Assembly: GCF_027887165.1 (NCBI RefSeq)
Contig: NC_077230.1
Location: forward strand, 263,188,476-263,252,475
Source: Monodelphis domestica
Taxonomy: Eukaryota > Chordata > Mammalia > Didelphimorphia > Didelphidae
Length of the DNA stretch: 64,000 nt
Reading direction: 5' to 3'
Below the pieces are notes generated by a model. The model had not been told where the DNA came from, ran no database searches, and worked only from the letters and a program-made list of their open reading frames with translations. This document shows, piece by piece, positions 1-13,625 of this stretch; position 1 is the first letter of the stretch; each line of letters opens with the position of its first letter. The translations under genes and the position numbers were made by a program.

Positions 1-368
1 TCCCACTATCTATGCAGGTCAGTAATTTCTTTGTAATTTATAGTCTTGAAGTTGCCTAGAGAGTATAGAAATTAAGAGCTTTGCCTGGGTCATATAGCCA
101 AGATATGTCATACACAAGAATTCAGTCAGGTTTTACAGTCTCCAGGATCATCATTCTCCTACACTACCCTACTTCTCAATTTAAGACTTTTTCCTGAATA
201 GACAGATAGTAACTCTTAAAAGTTTAGCTATAAATCCAGGGTCTCCTGACTTCAGAACCAGCATTATTTCCATTGTACTATGCTGGAAAGGACTTTGTGG
301 GATTAGATGGAATTAAAGAATATGGCAACAATGAATCAGCAGGAAAAAAAGGTTGGAGGGGGAGATGG

Positions 369-369
<1 letters not shown>
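1..369. other. Upstream flank, no gene seen
   Basis: AT-rich flank with no coding signal. Positions about 200-285 vaguely resemble a decayed antisense CORE-SINE (a run like 'ctgacttcagaaccagcatt'), but it is too worn to define. The open frames that begin here run into the purine microsatellite and are low-complexity artefacts. Confidence 0.5.
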
Positions 370-448
<79 letters not shown>

Positions 449-495
449 GAAAAAGAAAAAGAAGAAGAAAAAGGAGGAGGAGGAGGAGGAGGAAA
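370..495. repeat. (GA)n microsatellite and pure purine tract
   Basis: An uninterrupted run of purines: a long (GA)n block to about 445, then AAG/GAA and GGA repeats to 495. Open frames across it on both strands read as Arg-Glu or Ser-Leu repeats and are not genes. Mirror-symmetric purine tracts of this kind can form triplex DNA in vitro; no function is shown here. Confidence 0.97.
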
Positions 496-2290
<1,795 letters not shown>

Positions 2291-3169
2291 TAAGCGGGCG
2301 AGTCTGGCTTTAGGAGGAGAGAGCTGGGGGCCGCCCATCATTTCTCAGCCCGAACCCTGGCCCTGCCCCGCCCCGCCCCCTCCAGCTCCTGTGCCCCCGG
2401 GCCCGGTTCCTGCTCCACCCTAGCGACGACTCCTTTCCCCAGTCTGCTTCTTTCTTTCTTTCTCTTCCCCTTGTAGATCTGGAGGGGGGCCTCCGCCATC
2501 CTGGGCATTTTATATATCAAATAAATTATTCCGACCCCCCTTCCTCCTTCCATCATTCTTTTTTTTAATCTTTTCTCCTTCCTTTATTCCTTCTTTCTCA
2601 CCCCTTTCCGCCTTCATTCCTACTTCCCCATCCTTTTCTTATTCCTTCATCCCTACTTTCCCACCTGGCCCTCTCACTTCCTCTTGCTCTCTTAAGAAAC
2701 TCTTTCCCCCTGCCTCTGTTAAGGGTTGTCATGGAAACGCCCTTACTCTTCTCTTTTCTAACTCCCAAGACCAAAACTTAGATTCTGAGACTCCTGGGTA
2801 GCCCTCACCACTGAGGGAGAGAATGGAGAAAGGAAATCCCCTTAGAGAATGTATCAGGTAGGCCAAATTAGCGGGCATTTTCCTTCCGCCCCCAATCTCT
2901 TCAGGCTTTTTGATAACCTTTGTGCTGGATAGATTTTTTTTTTTTAATTTTGGAAGTATGGGAAAAAGCCATACATTAGTAAATACAAATTGCCAGCTGA
3001 GCTCTTTGTGAAAAATAACTGAAAGTGTGTGGGTCATCGAAATCTCTTATGTCTTGAGATAGACTTTTTTTAATGGGGGAAAAAAAGTAATTGAAATGGT
3101 ACAGTTACATAATCATAGGCCTGAGAACTTTACATTTGTAAATGATTATAGGCATCATAAATTAGGATC

Positions 3170-3325
3170 ACAGGTTTTTAGAGCTCATAACTACTACTTT
3201 AGAGACCATCTGGTCCAAATCTCTCATTTTATTGATGAGGAACTGAGAACCAGAGAAATTGAGTGACTTGCCTAGAATTAATAAGTAGCTCAGGCAGGGT
3301 TTGAACTGTGGTCTTACTGATTCTT
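3170..3325 (-). mobile_element. CORE/MIR-type SINE, antisense
   Basis: The + strand shows the reverse complement of a CORE-SINE: 'ttattgatgaggaactgaga', then 'gagtgacttgcctag', then a degenerate 'tttgaactgtggtcttactg'. Well decayed, so old. Confidence 0.65.
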
Positions 3326-3481
3326 AATCCAGAGCTGTATTGTTCTATTTGCCAAAAATATTGGCAATGAATGAAGTAGTTTCAGATAGTAAGCTGTTCT
3401 TACATTATGATACTTAATTCCTAATTTAGCAGGAGTTACCTTTCTTTAAATTTGATTTTTTTTTCAACATTAATATTACAT

Positions 3482-3675
3482 ATTCTTTTTAATTCTTACC
3501 TTCATCTTAACATCAATATTATGTATTGGCTCCCAGGCAGAAGAATGGTAAGGGCTAGGCTACCAGCATTAAATGACTTGCCCAGGTTCATACAGCTAGG
3601 AAGTATCTGAGGTCAGATCCTAACCCCTAAAGTCCTGTCTCTAGGCCTGGCTCTCAGTTCACTGAGCCAACACCC
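3482..3675 (-). mobile_element. Marsupial tRNA-derived SINE, decayed, antisense
   Basis: Reads 'ttcttaccttcatctta', then 'ggcagaagaatggtaaggg', then 'cacagctaggaagt'-like and 'ctaggcctggctctcag', the reverse complement of the abundant tRNA-derived SINE found more than ten times in this window. Confidence 0.8.
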
Positions 3676-3865
3676 CCCCACCCCAACCCCCAAGTGTTAC
3701 ATGTTTTTAAGAAAATAGTTTTTAAAATCATTAATTATTACCACGAAAATGTATTTTTTTTTGTTATTTAGAAATGCAGCCTACCTGGAAACTTGAGATG
3801 TAAAACTTCACACAAAAAAAATACTACCAATAGGTACTACCCCAACACTGTTTTTAAATGAGTAG

Positions 3866-4912
3866 AATCTCATAGAGTCACAAAACCTTTATAGTTAGAA
3901 GAGACTTCAGGGGCCTTCAAGTTCAACCCGTGACTGAACAAGTCCCCTTTATAGCATACCCAATAAATGATCATCCAACCTTTGTTTAACAACCTTTAGT
4001 GAGGGAGAACTCGCAACCTTCCAAGGCTGTATATTCTACTTTTGGGTTGCTATAGTTAGTAAATTTTCCTTCCATGGAGTCCAAATTTCCCTCTTTGCAA
4101 ATTTATTCCTTGTTCTACCCTTGTGGGCCAAGCAGAACAAAATTAATTTCTTCACACAAAAATCCTTTAGAAACTTGTAGACACCTATCATGACTCCCTT
4201 AAATCTTTTTGTCATGTTAAACATTCTCTGTTCTTCCTTCAATAGTCTTCATATGGCTTTATCTCAGGCCTTTCAATATCCCCCGGACATTTTCCAACCC
4301 ATCAATATTATTTCTAAAATGTGATGCCCAGAAATTAAAACAACCCTGCAGACATAATCTGATTAGGGTAGAGGGCACTAGAAGGCTTACCTCTCTAGGC
4401 CTGATCACTACACCTTTCTTAATGTAGCTTAAGATCAAATTCATTTTTTGACCACTATGTCATTCTGTTGATACATTTTGAACTTGTAGTCCAATAAAAC
4501 TCAGATTTTTTTTTTTTGGAAGAGCTGCTATGAAGCTATGCCTCCCCAATCCTGTATTTTGGTTTAAAATTTCTTTTTTACTTACCTTATTCTTATTCCA
4601 TTTTGTCTAATTTGCTTTAAATCAGCTGCTATTGGGTTATTTTTTCCCCCTAAGTCCTTTATGTTCTGTCTTAGAATTGATATTAAGTATCTTCCAAGGC
4701 AGAAGAGTGGTAAGAGGTAGGTTAAGTGACTCACCCATGGCCCCACAGCTAGGAAGTGTCTGAGGCCAGGTTTTAACCCAGGACCTCTGATCTCTAGGCC
4801 TGGCTCTCAATCCACTGAGACATCTAGCTGACTCCTGTTGAGGTGTTTTTGACCTGATTCTGTTATTTGTGTTATCCATCCTTAATGCTGTGCCATTTGC
4901 AGATTTGATCAT
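3866..4912 (-). mobile_element. CR1/L3-like LINE 3' part, antisense, split by a SINE
   Basis: The + strand follows the antisense of a CR1-clade 3' region: 'catagagtcac', 'gtgagggagaactcgcaacc', 'ttaaatctttttgtcatgtt', 'tgatgcccagaaatt', 'gcagacataatctgattagg'. After the SINE at about 4648-4834 the same antisense text resumes (about 4837-4912, 'tgccatttgcagatttgat'), showing one element interrupted by the younger SINE. Coding capacity is lost. Confidence 0.75.
4648..4834 (-). mobile_element. tRNA-derived SINE inside the CR1-like LINE
   Basis: Full-length-like antisense copy running from 'tctgtcttagaattgat' through 'cacagctaggaagtgtctga' to 'catctagctgactcc'. CR1-like sequence flanks both sides, so it inserted after the LINE. 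Confidence 0.85.
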
Positions 4913-4913
4913 T

Positions 4914-5690
4914 TCAATTCAGCAAGCATTCACTGAATACATACTATGTGAAAGGCACTGGTTGGATTCTCATGTTGGGATATAGGGAAAAAAGAAGACA
5001 GAAATGAAACTGTGCTGCCCCTCAAGCAGCTTATACTATATGGGAAAGTAAGAATACATGATGAAAAGAAAAACAAGCAGGAGAAAGGCCAGAAGGATTT
5101 CATAAGATGTTGCAACTCACCTGAGCTTTTAAAGGAAGGTGAAGATTCTGAAAGACAGATTAATCAATCAATAAACATTTATTAAGTGCTTATTATATGT
5201 CAACTCTTCCTTTAAGGAACTCAGAATTTACTGTGAAGGACAGCTCATAGAAAATATGTTCTATATAAGTATATACAAAATAAATACAAGGTAGTTTTTT
5301 GGGGGAAAGCACCTGCAGCTGGGGTGATCAGGAAAGTCTTCATATAGAAGGTAGAGCTTGACCAGAATTTTAAAGGACTCTGGGATTTTGAGAGAGGGAA
5401 ATGAAGAAAGGCATTCCAGGAATGAGTTAACAGCCAAAGGAAAGGCTCAGAGATGGGAATTGGAATAGCCATCAGTGGCAGTAAGAATACTATTTTGATT
5501 GGAAGATAGGGAGAGAGCACATTTCATGAACTGAGAATGGCCTGTGTTGATGTCTGGAGGTAGGAGATATAATTTTGAGTTCAAGGCATATCTAGTAATT
5601 CGATTTGACTAGAACATAGAATTTGTGTAGGAGAATAGTATGAAAATGAGGCTGGAAAAATAGGTGAGGACCAGACTGGGAGCCCAGCTC
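4914..5690 (-). mobile_element. L2-clade LINE fragments, antisense
   Basis: Two antisense L2 3' ends lie in series. One begins about 4915 ('cactgaatacatactatgtg'). The second begins about 5160 ('aataaacatttattaagtgc') and runs through typical antisense L2 body text ('gaaaggcattccaggaatga') to about 5690. Both are old. The L1 at 5698 inserted into the end of this block. Confidence 0.65.
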
Positions 5691-5697
5691 ATAATCT

Positions 5698-6245
5698 TAT
5701 TTATTTATTTAGAATATTTTTCCATGATTACAAGATTCATGTTCTTTTCCTTCCCTCCTCCCTCTCCCCTCCCAGAGTTGACAAGTAAGCAATTCCACTG
5801 GGTTGTATGAATGTCATTGTTCAAAACCTATTTCCATGTTATTCATAATTGTAATAGTGTTCTTCTAAAGCCCAAACCCTAGGCATATATCCATCTAACC
5901 ATATAATCAATCATATGTTTTTCTTCTGCATTTCTACTTCCACAGTTCTTTCTCTGGATGTGGATAGCATTCTTTCCCATAAATCTTTCGGGGTTGTCCT
6001 GGGTCTTTGTGTTCTTTGTATTGCTACTAGTAAAGAAGTCCATTACATTTGATTGTGCCACAGTATTTCAATTTCTGCTCATTTCACTATGCATCAGTTC
6101 TTGGAGGTCTTTCTAGTTCACCTAGAAATCCTCCAGTTCATCATTCCTTACAGTACAATAGCATTCCATCACCATCATATACCACAATTTGTTCAGCCAA
6201 TTGAGGGACACCCCCTCATTTTCCAATTTTTTTGCCACTATAAAA
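5698..6245 (-). mobile_element. 5'-truncated L1 3' end with 17-bp target duplication
   Basis: Antisense opossum-type L1 3' end covering the ORF2 C-terminal region and 3' UTR, with the A-rich end on the left. It is flanked by an exact 17-bp direct repeat, AGCCCAGCTCATAATCT, at 5681-5697 and 6246-6262. This is a clean single target-primed insertion with heavy 5' truncation. Confidence 0.92.
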
Positions 6246-6262
6246 AGCCCAGCTCATAATCT

Positions 6263-6940
6263 CCTAGATGATATAATTTTTGCCCTTCTCATGACTAGAA
6301 TCTAAAGTTTTTAGTCTTCATTTTAACCCACATTATAATTATCAGTACTTAGTATCTGTTAGAGAATTTGATAGTAAGTTGGATACAACCTAGTACTTGT
6401 CTAGATTTAATTTAAAGTACCCGATATTTGAGGGAGAGTAAACCTCCCTGAAACATATTACCTATCCATTCATTAGGTTTTTCCATGTTTTTACCTCCTA
6501 TTAAGTTAGAGCATCATACAGCAGATTTTGTGGACCATATTTATTACATTCAATTGTAGAAATGCATTTTTTGAATTACATTTTGCTGTCATGCCTTCTG
6601 CTTTTATAAAAAGTAGATGTGAGAATTGTCTGTTTGAAAAGCCTTTGTATTTTTTGTAAAGTGATGACTGAAAAAACTGTTTACTTTGTCACTCTGTACC
6701 CTTTATACATGAATTCTTGATACAAATTCTTGTTTGAGTTTATTTCCAGGAAAAAAATATCATTGATGCAGGTCAATTTGTGCCAAAAAAAGAAAACAAT
6801 GTAATTGAATGTTTCTATTTTCATTCCAGAGGTTAGAAAATGTAAAGCCAAATTTATTCCCTACATATTCAACTATTTGATCAAAAACACTTCTCCTGTT
6901 CCGTAGATGGCTATGTTTTACTTATGCTAAAATGGCTTCT

Positions 6941-6981
<41 letters not shown>

Positions 6982-7463
6982 ATATATATTTATATGTATG
7001 TTACCTCAGGTTCTTTTGGAAATTGCCTTTGTTTAAGTGATAACACAATACTTGCCTGTACTGCTGCCTATCATTGTGTTGATGAATTCTTTGTGCATGC
7101 AAACCATATTCACAGGGAACATTTGTGAAGTCTCTCCTTTGTGAAATGACTACTATCTAAGATGCCCCTCACTACTTTCAATCCAGCTTCCTAGAATCTT
7201 AGTAGACTTAAAGCTTTTGTTTAGAAAATAACTATTTTTGGGTCATATAGCCATACAGTTGAGTTGGTGATAGTTATTTCCTAGCTATCCACAGTTAAGT
7301 CATATTGCTTAAAGACTATGCTTCCATGATGTATTAGGGAATTATTCTGAGAGGGAGATGATGAATTAAAGATCAGATCTGCCAACTTCCTCCCTTCCTT
7401 CTCTCCTCCCTCTTCTACCTCCCTCCTCCCTTCCTCTGTCAAATTAGTTCTACAGTTGGTATC
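6263..7463. other. Intron sequence without a recognised element
   Basis: AT-rich single-copy-looking DNA. It contains a (TA)n microsatellite at about 6941-6990 and a pyrimidine-rich stretch at about 7387-7440. No exon signal recognised. Confidence 0.5.
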
Positions 7464-8427
7464 TGTAACAAGGGAATCACTTTAAAAGACTGATATATAT
7501 TAATTTAAGGTCGCCAAGGAATCAGCTATGTAATTCCTAAATGAAAAACTCAAGTCAGCTGTCAGCTTTTTTTGGAGTTTAATTACAATAGGAGTAAGAA
7601 AGGAATTAGAGATATATATAGAGAGAGAAAGGGGAGAGAAGGGAATAGGGCTTAAATACCCCTTCTGTTTAGGCTGGGCCAAAAGGCCCAAGCCCTTAGA
7701 TAGCTGGGGCAAAGAAAAGAGATCAGTCCCTATTACTCACGTGTCCAAAATGGAGAAACAGTCTCAGAGGCCCCCACCTTCAGCTTCCTTCAGAGCAAGC
7801 TTCCTCAGAGCCCAGGAACCACACCGACCCAAAAACTCAATCCCCTCCAGTCTCCAGACCCTCCTATCTTTAAGGACACCATCCAAGTTGCCTCCCCTCA
7901 GTCCTCACATCTACCAATCACTCTTCATCAATTTCCCTGTCAATGGAGGCTCTCGCTTAACCCAGGACCGCCCAGAGGTTTCTGGCTTTTTGCACATGTC
8001 TGTTGAAGGTCATATTTTCCAATGATTAAATCTATACTCCTTTGCTACAGCCCTTTCTAAATCCTGTTAACTTGAGTATGGTAGAGATTGGAATAATTAA
8101 ATTTTGATCTAGGCTGCAGCCCTTACTCAATCCTATTAGGACTGAATAGGGTGGAGATTTATTCCAAGTATCTCCATTGTATCAATTCTAAATCAATCAA
8201 GACTCAAAGAAATTCCTGTTCTATGCTTAAGCATAGGTCAAAGTCCTTTCCATTGTTCAGCAAAGGGTTTCTGTCCTAAAGTAATCTTAAGAAGGGAAGA
8301 GAAGGAACCTCCCATGCCAATGGAGTTCCCATTCCAATAGACTATCAGTAAGAAATTTTCCAAGTATGAAATATCCCAATGGTGAAATTTTCAACAATTA
8401 TAAGTCTAAGGAAATTTGAGGTTTACA
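7464..8427 (-). mobile_element. Solo LTR, copy 1 (964 bp)
   Basis: Starts TGTAACAAGGG and ends GGTTTACA, flanked by a 4-bp direct repeat TATC (7460-7463 and 8428-8431). A second copy of the same sequence lies at 8714-9682. Read on the - strand it has a TATA-like GTATTTAAGCC and a TG...CA layout, so the - orientation is preferred. The 4-bp duplication fits a class I-type retrovirus family. It is a fossil with no coding content. Confidence 0.85.
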
Positions 8428-8431
8428 TATC

Positions 8432-10560
8432 ACTGGAAATCTGCTTGAGTGAGTATCTTAATATAACAGATAGATAACTCTCTCTTTAATAACTTTAAAC
8501 AAAAGGGGTTTATTAAAGAGAAGGGGAAAAGTAGGGGAGTTGAGTGAGAGAGGGTTTGAGGTTTCCCTAATCCTAAAATAATTCCTAAATTGGAGGATGG
8601 TGGAATAGAGTCTAGGTTTTGGGAAATTGACCAACAGGTTTGAAAATTCAGTCGCTTGTATATTGTAGGGAGAAACCAGAGAGCAGGACTTTTCTGTCCT
8701 TCCTCCTTTCTGTTGTTACAAGGGAATCACTTTAAAAGACTGATATATATTAATTTAAGGTCGCCAAGGAATCAGCTATGTAATTCCTAAATGAAAAACT
8801 CAAGTCAGCCGTCAGCCTTTTTTGGAGTTTAATTACAATAGGAGTAAGAAAGGAATTAGAGATAGAGAGAGAGAGAGAAAGGGGAGAGAAGGGAATAGGG
8901 CTTAAATACCCCTTCTGTTTAGGCTGGGCCAAAAGGCCCAAGCCCTTAGATAGCTGGGGCAAAGAAAAAAGATCAGTCCCTTTTACTCACGTGTCCAAAA
9001 TGGAGAAACAGACTCAGAGGCCCCCACCTTCAGCTTCCTTCAGAGCAAGCTTCCTCCGAGCCCAGGAACCACACCGACCCAAAAACTCCACCACCTCCCT
9101 CAGTCTCCAGACCCTCCTATCTTTAAGGACACCATCCAAGTTGCCTCCCCTCAGTCCTCACATCTACCAATCACTCTTCATCAATTTCCCTGTCAATGGA
9201 GGCTCTCGCTTAACCCAGGACCGCCCAGAGGTTTCTGGCTTTTGCACATGTCTGTTGAAGGTCATATTTTTCAAATGATTAAATCTTTACTCCTTTGTTA
9301 CAGCCCTTTCTAAATCCTGTTAACTTGAGTATGGTAGAGATTGGAATAATTAAATTTTGATCTAGGCTGCAGCCCTTACTCAATCCTATTAGGACTGAAT
9401 AGGGTGGAGATTTATTCCAAGTATCTCCATTGTATCAATTCTAAAATCAATCAAGACTCAAAGAAATTCCTGTTCTATGCTTAAGCATAGGTCAAAGTCC
9501 TTTCCATTGTTCAGCAAAGGGTCTCTGTCCTAAAGTAATCTTAAGAAGGGAAGAGAAAGAACCTCCCATGCCAATGGGGTTCCCATTCCAATAGACTTAT
9601 CAGTAAGAAATTTTCCAAGTATGAAATATCCCAATGGTGAAATTTTCAACAATTATAAGTCTAAGGAAATTTGAGGTTTACACTGTCCCAAAGGCAAGAG
9701 ACCAAGTTCCTCACCTTGTCTGTTCCTTTTTAATGGTCTTTCCTGGTCACCATTCCAATTAGAATGTTTTCTTTGATTGACAGTTCTTCAGTTCTAGCTT
9801 CTCCAGCTCTGCTGCAGAAGTTTCCCATTTTCTCTCCGCTACAACATTACGTTCCCCTATTTTGTCTTTGGACAGGATGCAGCATGCATCCTGTATTGAC
9901 ATTACTTACCTCTTAAGTTTGTCTTAACAAATTCCTAGCTATATAATTCTTAATGCTATACTAAATTAAATATTTCTTTACCCTCCCAAAACAATAAATC
10001 CTAAGCTGTCTTGACTGTTCTGTCTACCTAACTCTATGCTAAGTTTGGGTATAGGAAAATGGTTTAGGTAACAGAGAATTTACATGAATAGTTTTGAACA
10101 TAACAAACCATGTAACAATTTCAGCAATTTCAACAGTATTTTGAACATGTAACTGTCTTATCTCCTTATGTCTATAAGTTATACTAAGTAAAAGTTCCTA
10201 TGACTAATAATTGTTAACATTATTATGTAATCTAACTTCTATACTTAATTCTATGTCTGCCCTTACATTCCCTAAGAATTTGGACAATTTTCTCTAACCT
10301 GTCCCTATTGTTAGTCATTAGAATGTTAATAAATTATTCTAATATAGTTAGTCTGTTAGTACATTAGTATTTAAATTTGTACATAGGTTTGTATCTGTAC
10401 AGATTTACATATTTACAAATATTTAACACAATGTAATGTGCTTTCTGTGCAAACTCATGCAGATAAGAAATTTTTGTTTGAATGTTCACAGAAATTTATA
10501 CATATATCAGTATGAATTGTGTTGCAATTATTGTATGTGTTATATACTTACTCAGTCCAT
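8432..10560 (-). mobile_element. Older retroviral fossil: LTR plus AT-rich internal remnant
   Basis: Leaving out the inserted solo LTR, about 8432-8713 joined to 9687-9846 reads on the - strand as an LTR. It begins TGTTGTAGCGG at 9846 and carries an AATAAA-type signal near 8500. Just right of it lies a purine-tract-like stretch (ACAAAATAGGGGAACG on the - strand). The AT-rich DNA to about 10560 would then be internal sequence. It is broken, without recognisable coding domains, and older than the solo LTR within it. The right limit is uncertain. Confidence 0.5.
8714..9682 (-). mobile_element. Solo LTR, copy 2 (969 bp)
   Basis: Same family and orientation as copy 1 and very similar by eye. Starts TGTTACAAGGG, ends GGTTTACA, with its own 4-bp repeat CTGT (8710-8713 and 9683-9686). 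Different duplications at the two copies mean two separate insertions rather than a local DNA duplication. It sits inside the older LTR described at 8432-9846. Confidence 0.85.
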
Positions 10561-11640
10561 GAGATTTCCTCCCACATTGTGTTTATATGTAGCATATGTC
10601 TGTATATGTGAAATTAACATGTATGTCGCATTCTTACATGACCTCATGACCACAAGTCCAAAATTTCAAAGTCCTTCCATATCTTTTGTTGTTGATTGTA
10701 GAAACATATGTGTCTTGGTTTTTTCATCTGTGTTGGATGTGCACATCCAGGACACATGTGCACATTCAGGAACATGCATGCATGTAAGATTTTACATGTG
10801 CATGTGCATGTATGTAAGGTTGAATTTTTTTCATTGTGCATGGAAGTAAGGTATAAATTCATCGTGTGTGCTTGTCAATATTCATGAGTTGTTCTTTATG
10901 CGTGGAAGTAAGCTTTTCATATGATTATCTTTATGAGTGAGTGTATGTAGTATGTTGTAGTGTATAAGTTATTAAATGCATGTTATGATTATGGATTTGA
11001 TATTCTCTTATTGCATGATATTTGAGTTTTTCACAAGGGGTTTTATTGTTTGCTCTCTTTGATGTTCATGTTAAGATATGTTGACTTTTTGAGGTTTCTT
11101 GGAGATAGAATGATGATATATTTAATTTAATTCACAGTTATGTTTTCTTAGTGAAATAACTTTGTTACTTTTACTTTGTTGTTACAATGGATTCCTAAAA
11201 TAAAATTTCTTTTGCCTTCCCTGTTTGCTATTTTCCTATTTCAGGTTACTATGCACCAGCTGTTTACACTTATTGTTATTTATTTTTATTTTTTACACAC
11301 CTCTAGTCCAACATGTGTTGCAAAAAATTGGCAGTTTAATGCTGATAAACTGGCTGGTTTCAGGAGTGTCTTATTATTAATATTCTTTCATTTGCTGTCA
11401 ATATTGTTAATAGAAAAAGTTGATATCAGATTGCTCAATATGTTGGGTGTAACATTATGGGTACATATATCTGTTAAAAGGTGTTTTGGACAAGTGGGTG
11501 GGAACTTAATGCTACATTATTTGCCATATTACCTATTAGCTTAGAGTATTTTATTTATTATGATTTGGTCACTGTATAATGTACTACTTCAATGGCAAAA
11601 TTCAGCAATAAAAATAACTTTTCATCTCTTTGTAACAAAA
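10561..11640. other. AT-rich sequence of uncertain origin
   Basis: TGTG/CATG-rich, AT-rich DNA. It may continue the retroviral fossil to the left or be ordinary intron. A 122-codon open frame at 11176-11544 encodes only a hydrophobic, Leu/Phe-rich chain with no motif I recognise; I do not call it a gene. Confidence 0.35.
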
Positions 11641-11934
11641 TGTTAGGACCCCAAACAGAAGGCGTTGTGTTTATAATTTGTTTTATCTTCTGTCCACTCA
11701 AATGACTAAAAGGGGTTTTCCCATTTAGATTTTGATACTGAGAAAACAGGTCTAATCCTCAATTCTCATTAATATCCTCTCTATTCCCTCTTTCCCTTTA
11801 TAGCCCTTCTATAGTGAGTCTTCTGAAATGTCACACACTCAGACCAGCTATTTTAGTGTCCAAATAACAACTTTACTACAGTCTGACTAATTTCCGAGTA
11901 AGAAATATAAGGACATAGATTAAATGTATGCAAC

Positions 11935-12070
11935 ATAGTTACTAAGAACAGTAGAATATAAGTTCTTTGAATGTGTGGTCTATATCAGTTTTATATTTTT
12001 ATATCTAGCTCCTAGCATGATCCTTTACTTACAGTAAGTAGGTGCTTAATAAATATCTTTTGAAATTAAT
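11935..12070 (+). mobile_element. L2 3' end fragment, sense
   Basis: Contains the L2-type ending 'taggtgcttaataaatatct' after 'agctcctagcatgatc'. Short and old. Confidence 0.55.
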
Positions 12071-12578
12071 TTAGTCTTATCTAAATTGGTTTGTCTTTAA
12101 TTCCGCCGTGATTCAGCAATAGCTTTTGGTCCTTGAGGAAATAGAACCCTTTTTGAATGGTAATACATACAACTTCTAGATTCTGGCAAAAACTAAAAAC
12201 AAAAACAAAAAAACAAAAACAAAAACAAAAGAACAACAAAAAAATAATCAGCCAACCAATCAAACAAACAAAAAACCCAAGCCCTCTTTTCTGGAAGCCT
12301 TCTGATTCCCTGAAATGATGGTTATGTGCTTTCTAGTTCCCTCTCTCAGAAATGTCTTGAACTAGCCCTCTTGCTGAATCTTTTGCTTTTGATAATAGAC
12401 CTTATTTAATCTGTCACATCTTGTCATTTTATTTTTTTTACACGTGACTTCTCTCCCTGTACTTCTATCTTTCAAACCCCTGTGCCCTTGTTTTTCTGGG
12501 TGGAGCCTGTCTCTCTACAGCATCCTATTTAATTTCAATCAGTTTTGTCATTTACATTTCATCTTTGTCCTTCTTGAG
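12071..12578. other. Intron sequence with A-rich simple repeat
   Basis: Includes a (CAAAAA)n-like run at about 12190-12275. No gene or other element recognised. Confidence 0.5.
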
Positions 12579-13373
12579 TGTTAGAGATAATAAATATTAT
12601 AGCCAAGCTGTTATGGGTGATAAATATTATTGGTGGAGGTTCATGAAGTTGCAGAGAACTGTTTGGTAAACCTGCGTCCTTATTTATTTTGGAGGAGAGG
12701 TGGGGATAGGAAATAGGAGGTAAGAAATAGGAAATTATATCTAATAATCCGTATATTAAATCTTAAAACCCAAATCCTATACTGAAATCTCTAAAACTCT
12801 ATATCTAAGAATCTTTTTGCCTGAAAAAAATCAGGCCTAAACTAAAACTACTCTCTCCAACTAATACTAATTTCACTATCTAAACTATCTATTCATAAAC
12901 ATTAAATTGATAATGAACTCCTTAAAGTAATATATGAAATCAAACTGTCAGATATAACTGTCATATCCTCTTGACAGAGAGAAGCTGATGCAGCTCTCCT
13001 CTCTCCGAAGTCAGAGGAGACAAGCCCCTCTGATAGCTTCTTCTCCCTCAAGAAATTGAGGAGAAAAGCCCTCAGCAAATCAGACTTCCTCAAATTCTTA
13101 TGTGTATCTCAAACTCTCAAAAGCAACTGTGTCAAAGTAACTATCAGATCTTCTTTGTTTGAGAGAATGACCCAGTAACCCTGCTCCCAAGGAAGTCAGA
13201 GAAATTGGAGTGTTTTCTTAACTGCTTTTTCTTATTTTATAGTGGGTGTCTTAAAGAGACAGAGGGCAAATCTCTCTGCTCTGACTCTTTTAAAGAGATT
13301 TTACAAAACTCCCAACCTATCAGGTAACCGTCTCCTAAATAAAAAGAGAGAGATTAAGAAATTCCCATTAACA
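12579..13373 (-). mobile_element. Solo LTR with 4-bp target duplication
   Basis: TGTTAGAG at the left and CATTAACA at the right, flanked by TGAG (12575-12578 and 13374-13377). On the - strand it shows a TATA-like CTATAAAATA and an AATAAATAAGG poly(A)-type signal near the U5 end, so it lies antisense to MTMR2. It differs in sequence from the 7.4-kb LTR family. It is a fossil without coding sequence. Confidence 0.75.
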
Positions 13374-13484
13374 TGAGGGAAGAACCAGGAATAGTAGATG
13401 AAAGTCATAGGAAAGCAGATCTTAGCTCAGTATTAAGAAGAGCTTCCCAATGATCAATCAGCGTTGCCCCAAAATAGAATAGGC

Positions 13485-13625
13485 TACCCTGATGTAGTAG
13501 AAAGAGCACTGAATTTGGAATCGGTCTCTTCATCTATAAAATAGAGGTAAAAATACTTGCATTGATTTTTTTATAAGGTAGTATTAAGAAAGTACTTTGT
13601 AAATTTTTAAAGAGTTTTCTAATTG
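13485..13625 (+). mobile_element. Partial CORE-SINE/MIR-like fragment
   Basis: 'gatgtagtagaaagagcact', then a gap, then 'catctataaaatagagg' and 'agaaagtactttgtaaa'. Sense orientation, internally deleted, old. Confidence 0.5.

Noticed and set aside
7500-9278. Paired 70- and 94-codon frames repeated at 7.5-8.0 and 8.75-9.3 kb as a duplicated gene
   Set aside because: The frames fall inside two copies of the same LTR with separate target duplications; LTR sequence is non-coding.
7464-9682. A single provirus with two LTRs and a very short interior
   Set aside because: Each LTR has its own matching 4-bp flanks (TATC, CTGT), which fits two solo insertions better. The DNA between them continues on the far side of the second LTR.
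11176-11544. 122-codon hydrophobic frame as a membrane protein
   Set aside because: Composition follows AT-rich DNA; no domain, promoter or conservation evidence.
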